Source of the DNA: Acidimicrobiales bacterium
GTDB lineage: Bacteria; Actinomycetota; Acidimicrobiia; Acidimicrobiales; JAVJTC01
NCBI GenBank assembly: GCA_040219085.1
Contig: JAVJTC010000014.1
Location: forward strand, 1-43,058
DNA length: 43,058 nt
Direction of reading: 5' to 3'
Position numbers and translations under genes: made by a program. Shown piece after piece: positions 1 to 7,461 of this stretch. Below the pieces are notes generated by a model. The model had not been told where the DNA came from. It saw nothing but the letters and a program-made list of their open reading frames with translations, and searched no databases. Within the stretch, counting starts at the first letter, position 1. Each line of letters opens with the position of its first letter.

Positions 1-2
1 CC

Positions 3-200
3 CTCACCATCGTGAGGACCGAGCTGGGTCGCCAGATCATCATCGCCATGCTCGAAGAGGGCGTGATCGAGGGCAAGCCCGGGGACTCCGATCCCGGCGC
101 CATCGCTCTCATGCAGCGCCTCGCGAAGAAGAGCCGCGAGCGTTGGCCCACGTGGGCCTCACCCGAGGCGCGCATCGGCCTTCCGACGAAGAAGAAGTAG
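3..200 (+). CDS. C-terminal end of an unidentified protein (5' end outside window)
   Basis: An open frame runs in from the left edge and stops at 198-200. The visible tail (about 65 residues) is charged and ends in a lysine cluster (PTKKK). A GTG at 12 is in frame, but the frame is already open before it, so I treat this as the end of a longer gene. I do not recognise the family: the segment reads like the C-terminal helix and tail of a soluble enzyme, but no catalytic motif is visible. It converges on the lipoprotein gene that ends at 237. Confidence 0.5.
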   Translation, partial: LTIVRTELGRQIIIAMLEEGVIEGKPGDSDPGAIALMQRLAKKSRERWPTWASPEARIGLPTKKK

Positions 201-201
201 G

Positions 202-237
202 GACCGGCCCGGCTGGGCCACCACCGGGTGGGCGGTC
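202..237. terminator. Possible bidirectional terminator between convergent genes
   Basis: The short gap between the stop codons at 200 and 237 contains a GC-rich hairpin, GGCCC-GGCT-GGGCC (206-219), followed by a second inverted repeat (CCACC/GGGTGG). The whole is flanked by GACCG...CGGTC. There is no T-run, so termination is inferred from position and folding only. Confidence 0.35.
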
Positions 238-632
238 TAACTCGAGGCGACCTGCTGGATACAGGTCCGCACGGCCGTCTGGACGATCTCACCTGTGCGG
301 GACCCGTCGAGGCTGTTGATGTCCTCGCGGAGCTCGTCGTCGAGCTGCTCGAACTCCTCGAAGGTGATGGTCTCGGCCGCGGGCACGTCCGGGTCGGCGC
401 CGGTGAAGCGGTCGTAGGCACACTCACAGACGGCGTTGGCGGCGGCCGCGATGACCTCGTCGTCGGCATCGGCCAGTTCCACCTTGCAGCCGTCGACGAA
501 GTTGCGCTCGGCGAGGCTCTGACCGTCCTCGACCTGGTCGTCGAAGGACTTGGGGTCGCCGCTCGAGCCGCACGCGGCGGCGACGATCACGATGACCAAC
601 AGGGCGGGGAGAAGGCGAATCATCTTGCTCAT
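237..632 (-). CDS. Small secreted lipoprotein, unknown function
   Basis: 131 residues. The N-terminus is a typical type II signal peptide: a few basic residues, a hydrophobic run (LLPALLVIVIVAAA) and a lipobox ending in C-G-S-S at about residue 21, so the mature protein should be lipid-anchored outside the membrane. The mature part is acidic and holds three further cysteine positions (DGC, CEC) plus one near the C-terminus (RTC), which could form disulfides. No family is recognised. A TAGCGT box lies 10 nt before the ATG, so the mRNA would have almost no leader. The next gene leftwards is convergent, so it is probably monocistronic. Confidence 0.75.
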   Translation of the reverse strand: MSKMIRLLPALLVIVIVAAACGSSGDPKSFDDQVEDGQSLAERNFVDGCKVELADADDEVIAAAANAVCECAYDRFTGADPDVPAAETITFEEFEQLDDELREDINSLDGSRTGEIVQTAVRTCIQQVASS

Positions 633-642
633 GGCGCCGCCA

Positions 643-648
643 ACGCTA
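643..648 (-). promoter_or_regulatory. -10 box TAGCGT for the lipoprotein gene
   Basis: TAGCGT on the minus strand, 10 nt upstream of the ATG at 632, predicting a leader of about 4 nt. The same hexamer precedes the glycosylase gene (1371-1376) and pgi (34321-34326). Confidence 0.5.
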
Positions 649-691
649 TCGGGCCACGGCGCCGGCGGTGGACCATCCGCACCGGAGAACC

Positions 692-1363
692 TCAGGCGGC
701 GAGCTCGCGTGCCCGGGTGAACACGGCGTCGAGCATCTCGGAGGTGAGGCGACCGGTGAAGGTGTTCTGCTGACTGACGTGGTACGAGCCGATCACCGTC
801 CGGGCGACCCCGTCGTCGTCCACGTCGAACTCCGCCCCGTGGCCGAACTTCGGTCGGGGGCTCACCGCGAAGTGGCGGGCCAACTCGTCGAACGCGAGCT
901 TGCCGAGTGCCACGAGTACGCGCGCCGTCTCGAGAACGGCCAGTTCGCGACGCAGGAACGGTCGGCAGGCGTCACGCTCGGCCGCGGTCGGCTTGTTGGC
1001 AGGCGGCGCACACTTGACCGGCGACGTGATGAAGACCCCGTCGAGTTCGAGTCCGTCGTCACGGTCCACCGACTCGGGCTGGTTCGCGTAGCCCGCCCGC
1101 CACAACGCCCGGTACAGCCAGTCCCCGGATCGGTCACCGGTGAACATGCGCCCCGTGCGGTTCGCGCCGTGCGCGGCCGGTGCCAGTCCGACGACGACCA
1201 CACGCGCCCTACGATCCCCGAAGCCCGGGACCGGCCGACCCCAGTACGTCTGGTCCGCGTAGGCGGCACGGCGCGTCACAGCCACCTCCTCACGCCATTC
1301 GACGAGGCGGGGGCAGAGCCGACAGTCGACGACTTCGGCGGCGATACGGTCCAGTGAATCCAC
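692..1363 (-). CDS. Uracil-DNA glycosylase, family 5 (UdgB type)
   Basis: Base-excision repair enzyme removing uracil and related damaged bases from DNA. About 223 residues from the GTG at 1363, the usual family size. Cysteines at about 14, 17 (CRLC), 118 and 133 match the four ligands of the [4Fe-4S] cluster of family 4/5 enzymes. Motif I is the family 5 form, APAAHGANRTGR (about 61-72), and the C-terminal catalytic loop reads YHVSQQNTFTG. The open frame extends further upstream but only as an antisense shadow of the next gene. The GTG was chosen because it begins the conserved region and lies exactly 7 nt after a TAGCGT box, which would make the mRNA leaderless. Divergent from the phosphatase operon. 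Confidence 0.9.
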   Translation of the reverse strand: MDSLDRIAAEVVDCRLCPRLVEWREEVAVTRRAAYADQTYWGRPVPGFGDRRARVVVVGLAPAAHGANRTGRMFTGDRSGDWLYRALWRAGYANQPESVDRDDGLELDGVFITSPVKCAPPANKPTAAERDACRPFLRRELAVLETARVLVALGKLAFDELARHFAVSPRPKFGHGAEFDVDDDGVARTVIGSYHVSQQNTFTGRLTSEMLDAVFTRARELAA

Positions 1364-1370
1364 GGCACCA

Positions 1371-1380
1371 ACGCTAGGTT
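1371..1380. promoter_or_regulatory. Overlapping divergent -10 boxes (TAGCGT minus, TAGGTT plus)
   Basis: The 10 bp ACGCTAGGTT contains a minus-strand TAGCGT (1371-1376) placed 7 nt before the glycosylase GTG and a plus-strand TAGGTT (1375-1380) placed 10 nt before the phosphatase ATG at 1391. The two hexamers share the central TA, so the two promoters cannot easily be occupied at once. Confidence 0.5.
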
Positions 1381-1390
1381 GACCTCCGCC

Positions 1391-2047
1391 ATGGCCTCCA
1401 AGCGAAACTCCCCGCCGAAGCCCACGACGGTCCTGTGGGTCCGTCACGGCAAGACCCCCACCACCGGTGCCGTGCTGCCCGGCCGGGCGAAGGGTCTGCA
1501 CCTCGCGCCCGAAGGCGTCGCACAGGCCGAACGGGCCGGTCGACGCATCGCCGGGATCGGCGAGAAGAAGATCACCGCCGTCTACGCGTCGCCGATGGAA
1601 CGCACCCGGGAAACGGCCAAGCCGATCGCACGGGCCCTGGGACTCAGGGTCCGGACCGCAAAGGGCCTCATCGAATGTGACTTCGGCGAGTGGACCGGCG
1701 CCAAGCTGTCCGACCTGCGCAAGCTGAAGGAGTGGTCCCAGGTCCAGCAGTACCCCAGCGGGTTCCGCTTCCCCGGTGGCGAGTCGTTCAGCGAGATGCA
1801 GGGCCGAGTCGTCGACCAGGCCGCCCGTCTCGTCGCGGCCCACCCGGGCGAGACGATCGTCGCCGTCTCGCACGCCGACACGATCAAGGCGGCCGTCGCG
1901 CACGCCAACGGTACCCACCTCGACCTGTTCCAGCGCACCGTCGTGTCGCCGTGCTCGATCACCGCGATCACCTACACCTTCGACGGACCGTACGTCCTCA
2001 CCGTCAACTCGACCGGCGACGACCTGTCGACGCTGTCACTGTCATGA
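1391..2047 (+). CDS. Histidine phosphatase superfamily protein (MSMEG_4193 family)
   Basis: 218 residues. The phosphoglycerate mutase-like fold is shown by the RHG motif (VRHGKTPTTG, His19 as the phospho-acceptor), the mid-region TRETA(K) element with E-C-D-F-G-E-W-T-G, and the second catalytic histidine in VAVSHADTIKAAVAH. It matches, from memory, the actinobacterial MSMEG_4193-type family encoded beside DUF3090 and SCO1664, which is exactly its setting here. The substrate is unknown. The ATG at 1391 was preferred over an in-frame TTG at 1379 because the TTG sits inside the -10 box. First gene of an apparent four-gene operon with short or negative spacing. Confidence 0.9.
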   Translation: MASKRNSPPKPTTVLWVRHGKTPTTGAVLPGRAKGLHLAPEGVAQAERAGRRIAGIGEKKITAVYASPMERTRETAKPIARALGLRVRTAKGLIECDFGEWTGAKLSDLRKLKEWSQVQQYPSGFRFPGGESFSEMQGRVVDQAARLVAAHPGETIVAVSHADTIKAAVAHANGTHLDLFQRTVVSPCSITAITYTFDGPYVLTVNSTGDDLSTLSLS

Positions 2048-2081
2048 CCGGTCCTCGGAACGCCACCGGAGTCCGGAACCC

Positions 2082-2561
2082 GTGAACGAGTTCGACCATC
2101 TCGACGCCTTCACGACCGGGACCGAGGGCCCACCCGGACAGAGGATCTTCTACCTGCAGGCCCGGATCGGCGAGTCGTTGTTGTCGCTGCGGCTCGAGAA
2201 ACAGCAGGTGGCCGCGCTGGCCGACTACATCGACGACATGCTGTCGAAGTTGACGGCGGCGACGACGGTGATGCCCGACGACCACGAACTCGAGATCGTC
2301 GCGCCCGTGATGCCGGCGTGGATCGTGGGCTCACTCGGTGTCGTCTACTCCGAGAGCGACGACCGCGTCGTGATGTGGGCGGAGGAACTCGCCGACGAGG
2401 AGGACGAACGCTCTCCCGAGACCGCCCGCTTCCGCCTCACACGGGGGCAGGCGACGGCTTTCGTCCAGAGGGCCCGGGCGGTCGTCGAAGCCGGCCGTCC
2501 ACCGTGCCCGTACTGCGGGCGCCCCCTCGACGATGCCGATTTCTGCCCCTGTTACAACTGA
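2082..2561 (+). CDS. DUF3090 family protein
   Basis: 159 residues from the GTG at 2082. The N-terminal part (FTTGTEGPPGQRIFYLQAR, and LRLEKQQVAALA) is characteristic of the actinobacterial DUF3090 family. The C-terminus ends in a compact cysteine cluster CPYCGRPLD...FCPCYN, a probable zinc ribbon. The function is not established; in other actinobacteria it travels with the neighbouring phosphatase and SCO1664 genes. The gap of 34 nt from the phosphatase and 8 nt to the next gene suggest co-transcription. Confidence 0.88.
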   Translation: MNEFDHLDAFTTGTEGPPGQRIFYLQARIGESLLSLRLEKQQVAALADYIDDMLSKLTAATTVMPDDHELEIVAPVMPAWIVGSLGVVYSESDDRVVMWAEELADEEDERSPETARFRLTRGQATAFVQRARAVVEAGRPPCPYCGRPLDDADFCPCYN

Positions 2562-2569
2562 GCGATCCG

Positions 2570-3307
2570 GTGTCCGACACCCCTATCCGCGACCGGCCGC
2601 CCATCTCCGCCGACGACGCCCTGCCCGTTCTGCGGGAGGCACCGATGGAGGTCCTCGGGCGGATGCCGTGGAGTTCGAACGCCACGTTCCTCGTGGACCT
2701 CGACGACGCCGACCACGACCTGCAGGCCGTCTACAAGCCCGTGCAGGGCGAGCGGCCGCTGTGGGACTTCCCCACCGGCCTGGCGCGGCGCGAGGTCGCG
2801 GCCTTCGAACTCTCGCACCACCTGGGTTGGGACCTCGTCCCGCCGACGGTCCTGCGGACCGAGGGTCCCCTCGGCGTCGGGTCGCTGCAACTCTTCGTTC
2901 CGGCGGACTTCGAGCAGCACTACTTCACGATCCGTGACGACCCGGCCCACGAGCCCACACTGCAGCGTCTGTGCGCCTTCGACATCATCGCCAACTCGAC
3001 GGACCGCAAGGGCGGCCACTGCCTGTTCGACTCCAACGGGGAGATCTGGGCGATCGACAACGGTCTGTCGTTCCACACCGACTTCAAGCTCCGGACCGTC
3101 ATCTGGGACTACGCGGGCGAGACGATCCCCGCGGACATCGTGGCTGAGGTGGCCTCGTTCATCGAGGGCGGGCCGCCAGAGTCGTTCGCGGACCTGCTCG
3201 ACGACGACGAGGTGGACGCCGCCATGCGACGGGCCTCCGCCCTGATAACCGACGGCTGCTTCCCGGTGGATCACACCGGCCGTCGCTGGCCCTGGCCGAT
3301 GGTGTGA
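2570..3307 (+). CDS. SCO1664 family protein (PI3/PI4-kinase-like fold)
   Basis: 245 residues from the GTG at 2570. Visible features of the family are a nucleotide-binding lysine segment (AVYKPVQGERPLWDFP), the catalytic-loop-like DIIANSTDRKGGH, and a metal-binding-loop-like AIDNGLSFH. These correspond to the K, D..N and D elements of lipid-kinase-like enzymes, so ATP-dependent phosphotransfer is plausible, but no substrate is known. It is part of the phosphatase/DUF3090 cassette. Its stop overlaps the next start by 4 nt (GTGA), indicating translational coupling. Confidence 0.88.
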   Translation: MSDTPIRDRPPISADDALPVLREAPMEVLGRMPWSSNATFLVDLDDADHDLQAVYKPVQGERPLWDFPTGLARREVAAFELSHHLGWDLVPPTVLRTEGPLGVGSLQLFVPADFEQHYFTIRDDPAHEPTLQRLCAFDIIANSTDRKGGHCLFDSNGEIWAIDNGLSFHTDFKLRTVIWDYAGETIPADIVAEVASFIEGGPPESFADLLDDDEVDAAMRRASALITDGCFPVDHTGRRWPWPMV

Positions 3308-4284
3308 ACGACAACTCCCGTCTGGTCGACGGAGGCGACCTCGACGCCCTCGTTCGCCGCGTGGACGATCTGTGCGCCACACGAGACTGGGACGCTCTGG
3401 CCGACCTGCATCGCCGGTGCCGTGCCGCCCTCGACACCGGACGCCAACTGTGGCCGGTCGCGGTCCTCGCTGCGCACAGACTCGCGCTGGGCGCTCCGCC
3501 GGCCATCGCGGTGCAGGCCCTCGAGGATCCCGGCACGTTCGGGATCGGACCGTTGACCGAGGTGTTGGCCTCCCGGGCCACATGGGCCGAACTCGAGCCC
3601 CACCTGCCGCCCGGAGCGGCGCGGGCGCTCGTGGCGCACGAACGAGTCGCCCGGGGCGAGGACCTCACCGGTGCCGACATCGGCCACGACCCGCTCGACG
3701 GCCTGGCGCTACGGCCCCACCCGTGGGAGCCCGGCTGGCCCGTGGCGACCTACACCGACGATGCGGTGACCGTCCCCGAACCGGCGCCGGTCGCCGGAAC
3801 CCCGCTCGACCTGCCGGAAGCGGAATCCGACCTCGGACCCGACGCGACCACCGCCGCTCTGCGCGGATGTGTCGAGCACTGGGCGTCGGCGTCCAACGGC
3901 CGGGTGGAGGTCGTGGCGGTGCGCGGGACGGCCCGCACCGCGATCGCGTCACTCGGGGTGCGCACTGCCGCCGGGTCCGACATCGACACGGCCGACGCGC
4001 TCGGTCGACTCGCGTGGGCGTCGGCGTCCGGGGCGGCCCACGCCCGCCGGCGCGGCGCCGCCCGCGGGCGTTTCGACGCCTGGTGGTTCGCCGCATGCGC
4101 CCTGGGCCTCGACGACGACTGGCCGCTGGATCCCGACGAACTGGCTCCCGGTGTGGGCGAACTGCGCGCCGTGGCCTGGCGGCCCCGCACCCCCCCGTCG
4201 GGCTGGGAACTCCACCTCGCGGTCGAGGATCCCGTCGAGGGCGTCGCCTGGGCGATCAGCGCGACCGACGAACGCCTCACCTGA
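3304..4284 (+). CDS. Unrecognised protein coupled to the SCO1664 gene
   Basis: 326 residues, starting at a GTG that overlaps the SCO1664 stop by 4 nt. The N-terminal third is helical and rich in Ala/Leu/Arg (VDDLCATRDWDALADLHRRC), resembling a helical repeat. The middle is proline- and acid-rich (about 150-185). The C-terminal third is compact and contains WWFAACALGLDDDWP and a closing beta-like segment. No signal peptide, membrane span or catalytic motif is visible, so it is probably cytosolic. Coupling to a kinase-like protein and a phosphatase suggests a shared pathway, but no function can be assigned. Confidence 0.75.
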   Translation: MNDNSRLVDGGDLDALVRRVDDLCATRDWDALADLHRRCRAALDTGRQLWPVAVLAAHRLALGAPPAIAVQALEDPGTFGIGPLTEVLASRATWAELEPHLPPGAARALVAHERVARGEDLTGADIGHDPLDGLALRPHPWEPGWPVATYTDDAVTVPEPAPVAGTPLDLPEAESDLGPDATTAALRGCVEHWASASNGRVEVVAVRGTARTAIASLGVRTAAGSDIDTADALGRLAWASASGAAHARRRGAARGRFDAWWFAACALGLDDDWPLDPDELAPGVGELRAVAWRPRTPPSGWELHLAVEDPVEGVAWAISATDERLT

Positions 4285-4325
4285 GAGGCTTCACGCCCCG
4301 ACTGCGGCGACGAGACCGGTCCCGC

Positions 4326-4595
4326 TCAGAAGAACGCCGGGTCGACGCCGGTCCCCTCACATCGCTCGCAGGGCCGCAGTTCGCCGCGGCCCACGGATGC
4401 GCCCACGCCGTCACAACGGCGGCAAGGGGCCTCACTGTCACGGTCGTGGTCACGATCGTGCGCGGCCACGTCGACGGTGCCGTCGGGGGCGTGCGGTCCG
4501 CTCCGGCGGTGGAACCAGCCCGAGAACCAGACCATCCCCACCCAGACGAACGCGATCACCAGCACGAGGGCGAGGAGGTTCACGGCGAGAGCCAT
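4326..4595 (-). CDS. Small membrane-anchored protein with DnaJ-type cysteine repeats
   Basis: 89 residues. One N-terminal membrane segment (about 5-27, LLALVLVIAFVWVGMVWF) is followed by a histidine/aspartate-rich linker (AAHDRDHDRD). The C-terminus has two CxxCxGxG-type motifs (CRRCDGVG and CERCEGTG), the half-repeat of the zinc centre of DnaJ. Four cysteines should bind one zinc ion on the cytoplasmic or external face. No J-domain is present. The start is firm: a TAGGCT box lies 7 nt before the ATG, giving a leaderless mRNA. Function unknown; a redox or protein-binding role is only a guess. Confidence 0.78.
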   Translation of the reverse strand: MALAVNLLALVLVIAFVWVGMVWFSGWFHRRSGPHAPDGTVDVAAHDRDHDRDSEAPCRRCDGVGASVGRGELRPCERCEGTGVDPAFF

Positions 4596-4602
4596 CGGTA
4601 CG

Positions 4603-4608
4603 AGCCTA
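4603..4608 (-). promoter_or_regulatory. -10 box TAGGCT for the 89-residue membrane protein
   Basis: TAGGCT on the minus strand, 7 nt upstream of the ATG at 4595, the spacing expected when transcription starts at the first base of the start codon. Confidence 0.5.
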
Positions 4609-4668
4609 GTCAGCGCGCGCCACCCGCCTCACGGCGAGCGGCAGGTTCACCCGCCGATCACAGTGGAC

Positions 4669-5634
4669 TCAGCGCGCTTCGAGCGCCTCGATGAGCTTGG
4701 GCAGGACCTTGTGGACGTCGCCGACGATGCCGAGGTCGGCGACCGCGAAGATCGGCGCCTCCTCGTCCTTGTTGATGGCGATGATCGTCTTCGAGCCCTT
4801 CATGCCGACGAGGTGCTGGGTGGCACCCGAGATGGCGGCAGCGATGTAGACGTCGGGCTTGACGACCTTGCCGGTCTGACCGACCTGGTAGCTGTAGGGC
4901 ACCCACCCGGCGTCGACGATCGCCCGAGACGCTCCGGGTGCGCCCTTGAGCTGCTTGGCCAGCTTCTCGATCATCTCGAAGTTGGCGGCCTCACCGAGAC
5001 CGCGCCCGCCGGCGACGACGACAGCCGCCTCGTCGAGCTTGGGACCGTCGGACTCCTCGACGAAACGGTCCGTGACCCGGGCCGTTCCGGTCGCCCCGAG
5101 ATCCGGTACTGCGAGGGGCTTGACCTCGGCGGAACCGCCGCCGGACGCTTCGGCCATGAAGGACTTGGGACGCACGAGGAAGATCTGCGTACCGGTGCCG
5201 GTGAACGTGGTCTTGACGTTGGTCGTGCCACCGAACACGGGCTCGGTGCCCACCACCGAGCCGCCGTCGTCGGCGAGGTCCACCACGTTGGTGATGACGC
5301 CGACACCGAGCTTGGCGGACAGACGCCCGGCGACGTCACGGCCGTCGTAGGTGGTGCCACACAGCACCACGTCGGGGCCGGTACCAGCCTCCACCGCCGC
5401 CGCGACGGCAGCAGCGACGGCCGGGCCCGCGAGCCCACCACCGAGGTCACCGGTCGCATGGACAGCGGTCGCGCCGTGCGCACCCAGCGTCTCGGCGAGA
5501 CCGTCTCCGTCGACGCCACAGAAGGCCTCGACCGTGTCACCCAGCTCGCGCGCCTTGGCGAGCATCTCCAAGGTGATGCTCGCGACAGCGCCGTTGGACT
5601 CCTCGGCGAACACCCAGATCGTTCCGACACCCAT
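4669..5634 (-). CDS. etfA: Electron transfer flavoprotein alpha subunit
   Basis: 321 residues, normal for EtfA/FixB. The N-terminal domain starts with [15 protein letters not shown]. The C-terminal FAD-binding domain has the family signature from [17 protein letters not shown] through [18 protein letters not shown] to [19 protein letters not shown]. Together with EtfB it carries electrons from acyl-CoA dehydrogenases to ETF-quinone oxidoreductase. The ATG is preceded by a GAGGCG-like ribosome site. It follows etfB with an 8 nt gap, so the two form an operon. Confidence 0.96.
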   Translation of the reverse strand: MGVGTIWVFAEESNGAVASITLEMLAKARELGDTVEAFCGVDGDGLAETLGAHGATAVHATGDLGGGLAGPAVAAAVAAAVEAGTGPDVVLCGTTYDGRDVAGRLSAKLGVGVITNVVDLADDGGSVVGTEPVFGGTTNVKTTFTGTGTQIFLVRPKSFMAEASGGGSAEVKPLAVPDLGATGTARVTDRFVEESDGPKLDEAAVVVAGGRGLGEAANFEMIEKLAKQLKGAPGASRAIVDAGWVPYSYQVGQTGKVVKPDVYIAAAISGATQHLVGMKGSKTIIAINKDEEAPIFAVADLGIVGDVHKVLPKLIEALEAR

Positions 5635-5642
5635 GACGCCTC

Positions 5643-6422
5643 CTAGAGGACCTTCAACTCGTCGAGGAAGGCCACGATTCGCTCGTGGGCGTCTCCCTCG
5701 TCGACGACGATCTCGCCGGCCTCACGCGTGGGCGCAGGCGAGATGTCCACGATCTGTTGACCACCGCCGGCCCAGCCGACGTCGTCGGCGGTGAGGCCGA
5801 GATCGGCGACGCCGAGCACGTCCAGTGGCTTGTTCTTCGCCGCCATGATGCCCTTGAACGACGGGTAGCGGGGTTCGACGACACCAGCGGTGACCGATAC
5901 GAGCGCCGGCAGCGGAACCTGGACCTCGTCGTAGCCGGACTCGGTCTGGCGTCGGATCGTCGCGGAGCCGCCGTCGATCTCGATGGCCTTGGCGAACGTC
6001 ACCGACGGGAGCCCGAGGAGTTCGGCCAACTGCTCGGGAACGGTGCCCGTGTAGCCGTCGCTCGACTCCGTCGCCGCCATCACCAGATCGGGCTGCGTGC
6101 GCCCGATGGCGGCGGCGAGCACCTTCGCCGTGCCGAGCGCATCGGTGCCGGCCAGCGCGTCGTCGGTGATGAGGATCGCCGAGTCCGCGCCCATCGCGAG
6201 AGCGGTACGAAGGCCGTTCGTCTCCTCGTGGGGAGCCATCGAGACGAGGATGACATCGCCCTCGCCCGCATCGTCACGCAACTGGAGCGCCATCTCGACA
6301 CCGTACGAGTCGGACTCGTCGAGAATCAGCTTCATGTCACGCTTCAGCGTCTTGGTTTCGGGATCGAGCACACCCGGATCGGCTGGATCCGGGATCTGCT
6401 TCACACAGACGACGACGTTCAT
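5643..6422 (-). CDS. etfB: Electron transfer flavoprotein beta subunit
   Basis: 259 residues. The start MNVVVCVKQIPDPADP is typical of EtfB/FixA. The AMP-binding beta subunit hallmarks DESDSYGVEMALQLRD and the late signature region around LPALVSVTAGVVEPRYPS are present. It is upstream of etfA and supplies the partner of the heterodimer. There is no clear Shine-Dalgarno site; a CATCAT box 8 nt before the ATG (6431-6436) might serve as a -10 for a nearly leaderless transcript, but this is weak. Divergent from the diacylglycerol kinase-like gene. Confidence 0.95.
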   Translation of the reverse strand: MNVVVCVKQIPDPADPGVLDPETKTLKRDMKLILDESDSYGVEMALQLRDDAGEGDVILVSMAPHEETNGLRTALAMGADSAILITDDALAGTDALGTAKVLAAAIGRTQPDLVMAATESSDGYTGTVPEQLAELLGLPSVTFAKAIEIDGGSATIRRQTESGYDEVQVPLPALVSVTAGVVEPRYPSFKGIMAAKNKPLDVLGVADLGLTADDVGWAGGGQQIVDISPAPTREAGEIVVDEGDAHERIVAFLDELKVL

Positions 6423-6503
6423 GAAGATGAATGATGGGTCACGGAGGCCGGTGCGGCAAAATCACCCCGGCACCGATCTCACCGAATGATCGCAGGTGAC
6501 GCC

Positions 6504-7436
6504 GTGAAGGTCCTTCTCATCGTGAACCCGATGGCCTCCTCGGTCACCCCGCGCGCCGAGGTCGTCATCCGACGGATCCTCGCGAGTGACCACGATGTGG
6601 ATCTCGCCCACACGGTCCGCCGGGGCCACGCCACCCGACTCGCCGCCACCTCCATCGCGAAGGGGACCGAGGTGGTCGTCGTCTTCGGCGGCGACGGGAC
6701 CGTGAACGAGGTCGCGAACGGCCTCGTCGACTCCGACACCGCGCTGGCGTGCCTACCGGGGGGCTCGACGAACGTCTTCTCCCGGACGCTCGGCATCCCC
6801 GACGATCCCGTCGACGGCGCCGAGGTCCTGTTGAACGCGATCCACGGGAACCGGATACCCCGCATCGGGGTCGGCGACGTGAACGGACGCGTCTTCCTGT
6901 TCCACGTGGGCGTGGGTTTCGATGCCGCCGTGGTCGAGCAGGTCGAACGGCGGGGCGAACTCAAGCGCTGGCTGAGTCACCCCCTGTTCGCGCTGGCCGC
7001 CGTCGACACGTGGTTCCGTGGTTCGCAGCGGTGGCGACACTCGTTCACCGTCGACTTCGACGTGGGCGACCCGGTGGTCGACGGACGATTCGCCGTCGTG
7101 TTGAACTCGAACCCCTACACGTACCTCGGCTCGCGCCCCTTCGACATCGCGCCGGAGGCGACCCTCGACAGGGCCCTCGTCGCGGTCACCGTGACCGACA
7201 TGCACGCCCGGGCGATCGTCGGCATGGCCGCCACCGCGCTGCGGGGCCGCACGAGCCTCGCCGACCACCCGGCCGTCGACTACCGCACCGACCTCGACGG
7301 CCTCACGATCACCGCCGACGTCGGCCTACCCCACCAGGTGGACGGGGACTTCCTCGGCCGGGTGACCGAACTGCGGTTCCGTCACCGACCGGCGGCCCTG
7401 CGTCTCGTCCACCCCGGCGCCGCTCCCGTCATCTGA
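6504..7436 (+). CDS. Diacylglycerol kinase catalytic-domain protein
   Basis: 310 residues from the GTG at 6504, preferred over an ATG at 6486 because AGGTGA lies about 7 nt before it. The nucleotide-binding motif FGGDGTVNEV (GGDGT at about 62-66), the opening VNPMAS and the LPGGSTNVFSRTLG loop define the DAGK/LCB5 superfamily. These enzymes phosphorylate diacylglycerol, sphingoid bases or related lipids at the membrane surface. The exact lipid is unknown. The C-terminal half shows the usual beta-sandwich elements (VDGDFLGRVTELRF, the product-side loop). The next gene, a glycerophosphodiesterase, is convergent and also lipid-related. Confidence 0.88.
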   Translation: MKVLLIVNPMASSVTPRAEVVIRRILASDHDVDLAHTVRRGHATRLAATSIAKGTEVVVVFGGDGTVNEVANGLVDSDTALACLPGGSTNVFSRTLGIPDDPVDGAEVLLNAIHGNRIPRIGVGDVNGRVFLFHVGVGFDAAVVEQVERRGELKRWLSHPLFALAAVDTWFRGSQRWRHSFTVDFDVGDPVVDGRFAVVLNSNPYTYLGSRPFDIAPEATLDRALVAVTVTDMHARAIVGMAATALRGRTSLADHPAVDYRTDLDGLTITADVGLPHQVDGDFLGRVTELRFRHRPAALRLVHPGAAPVI

Positions 7437-7461
7437 AGTCTCACCGGCGCCACAGCTTCAG
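7433..7461. terminator. Weak hairpin between convergent genes
   Basis: CTGAAG (7433-7438) pairs with CTTCAG (7456-7461) around a GGCGCC-containing loop, spanning both stop codons of the convergent pair. No T-run follows on either strand. Confidence 0.25.

Noticed and set aside
3-200. Complete 62-residue protein starting at GTG 12
   Set aside because: The frame is open to the left edge, so a longer gene is more likely.
1364-1918. N-terminal extension of the glycosylase
   Set aside because: The extension overlaps the divergent phosphatase gene completely and precedes the promoter; the GTG at 1363 fits the family length.
4477-5646. Long plus-strand open frame over etfA
   Set aside because: It is antisense to a gene with clear EtfA signatures; the composition is a mirror of its codon use.
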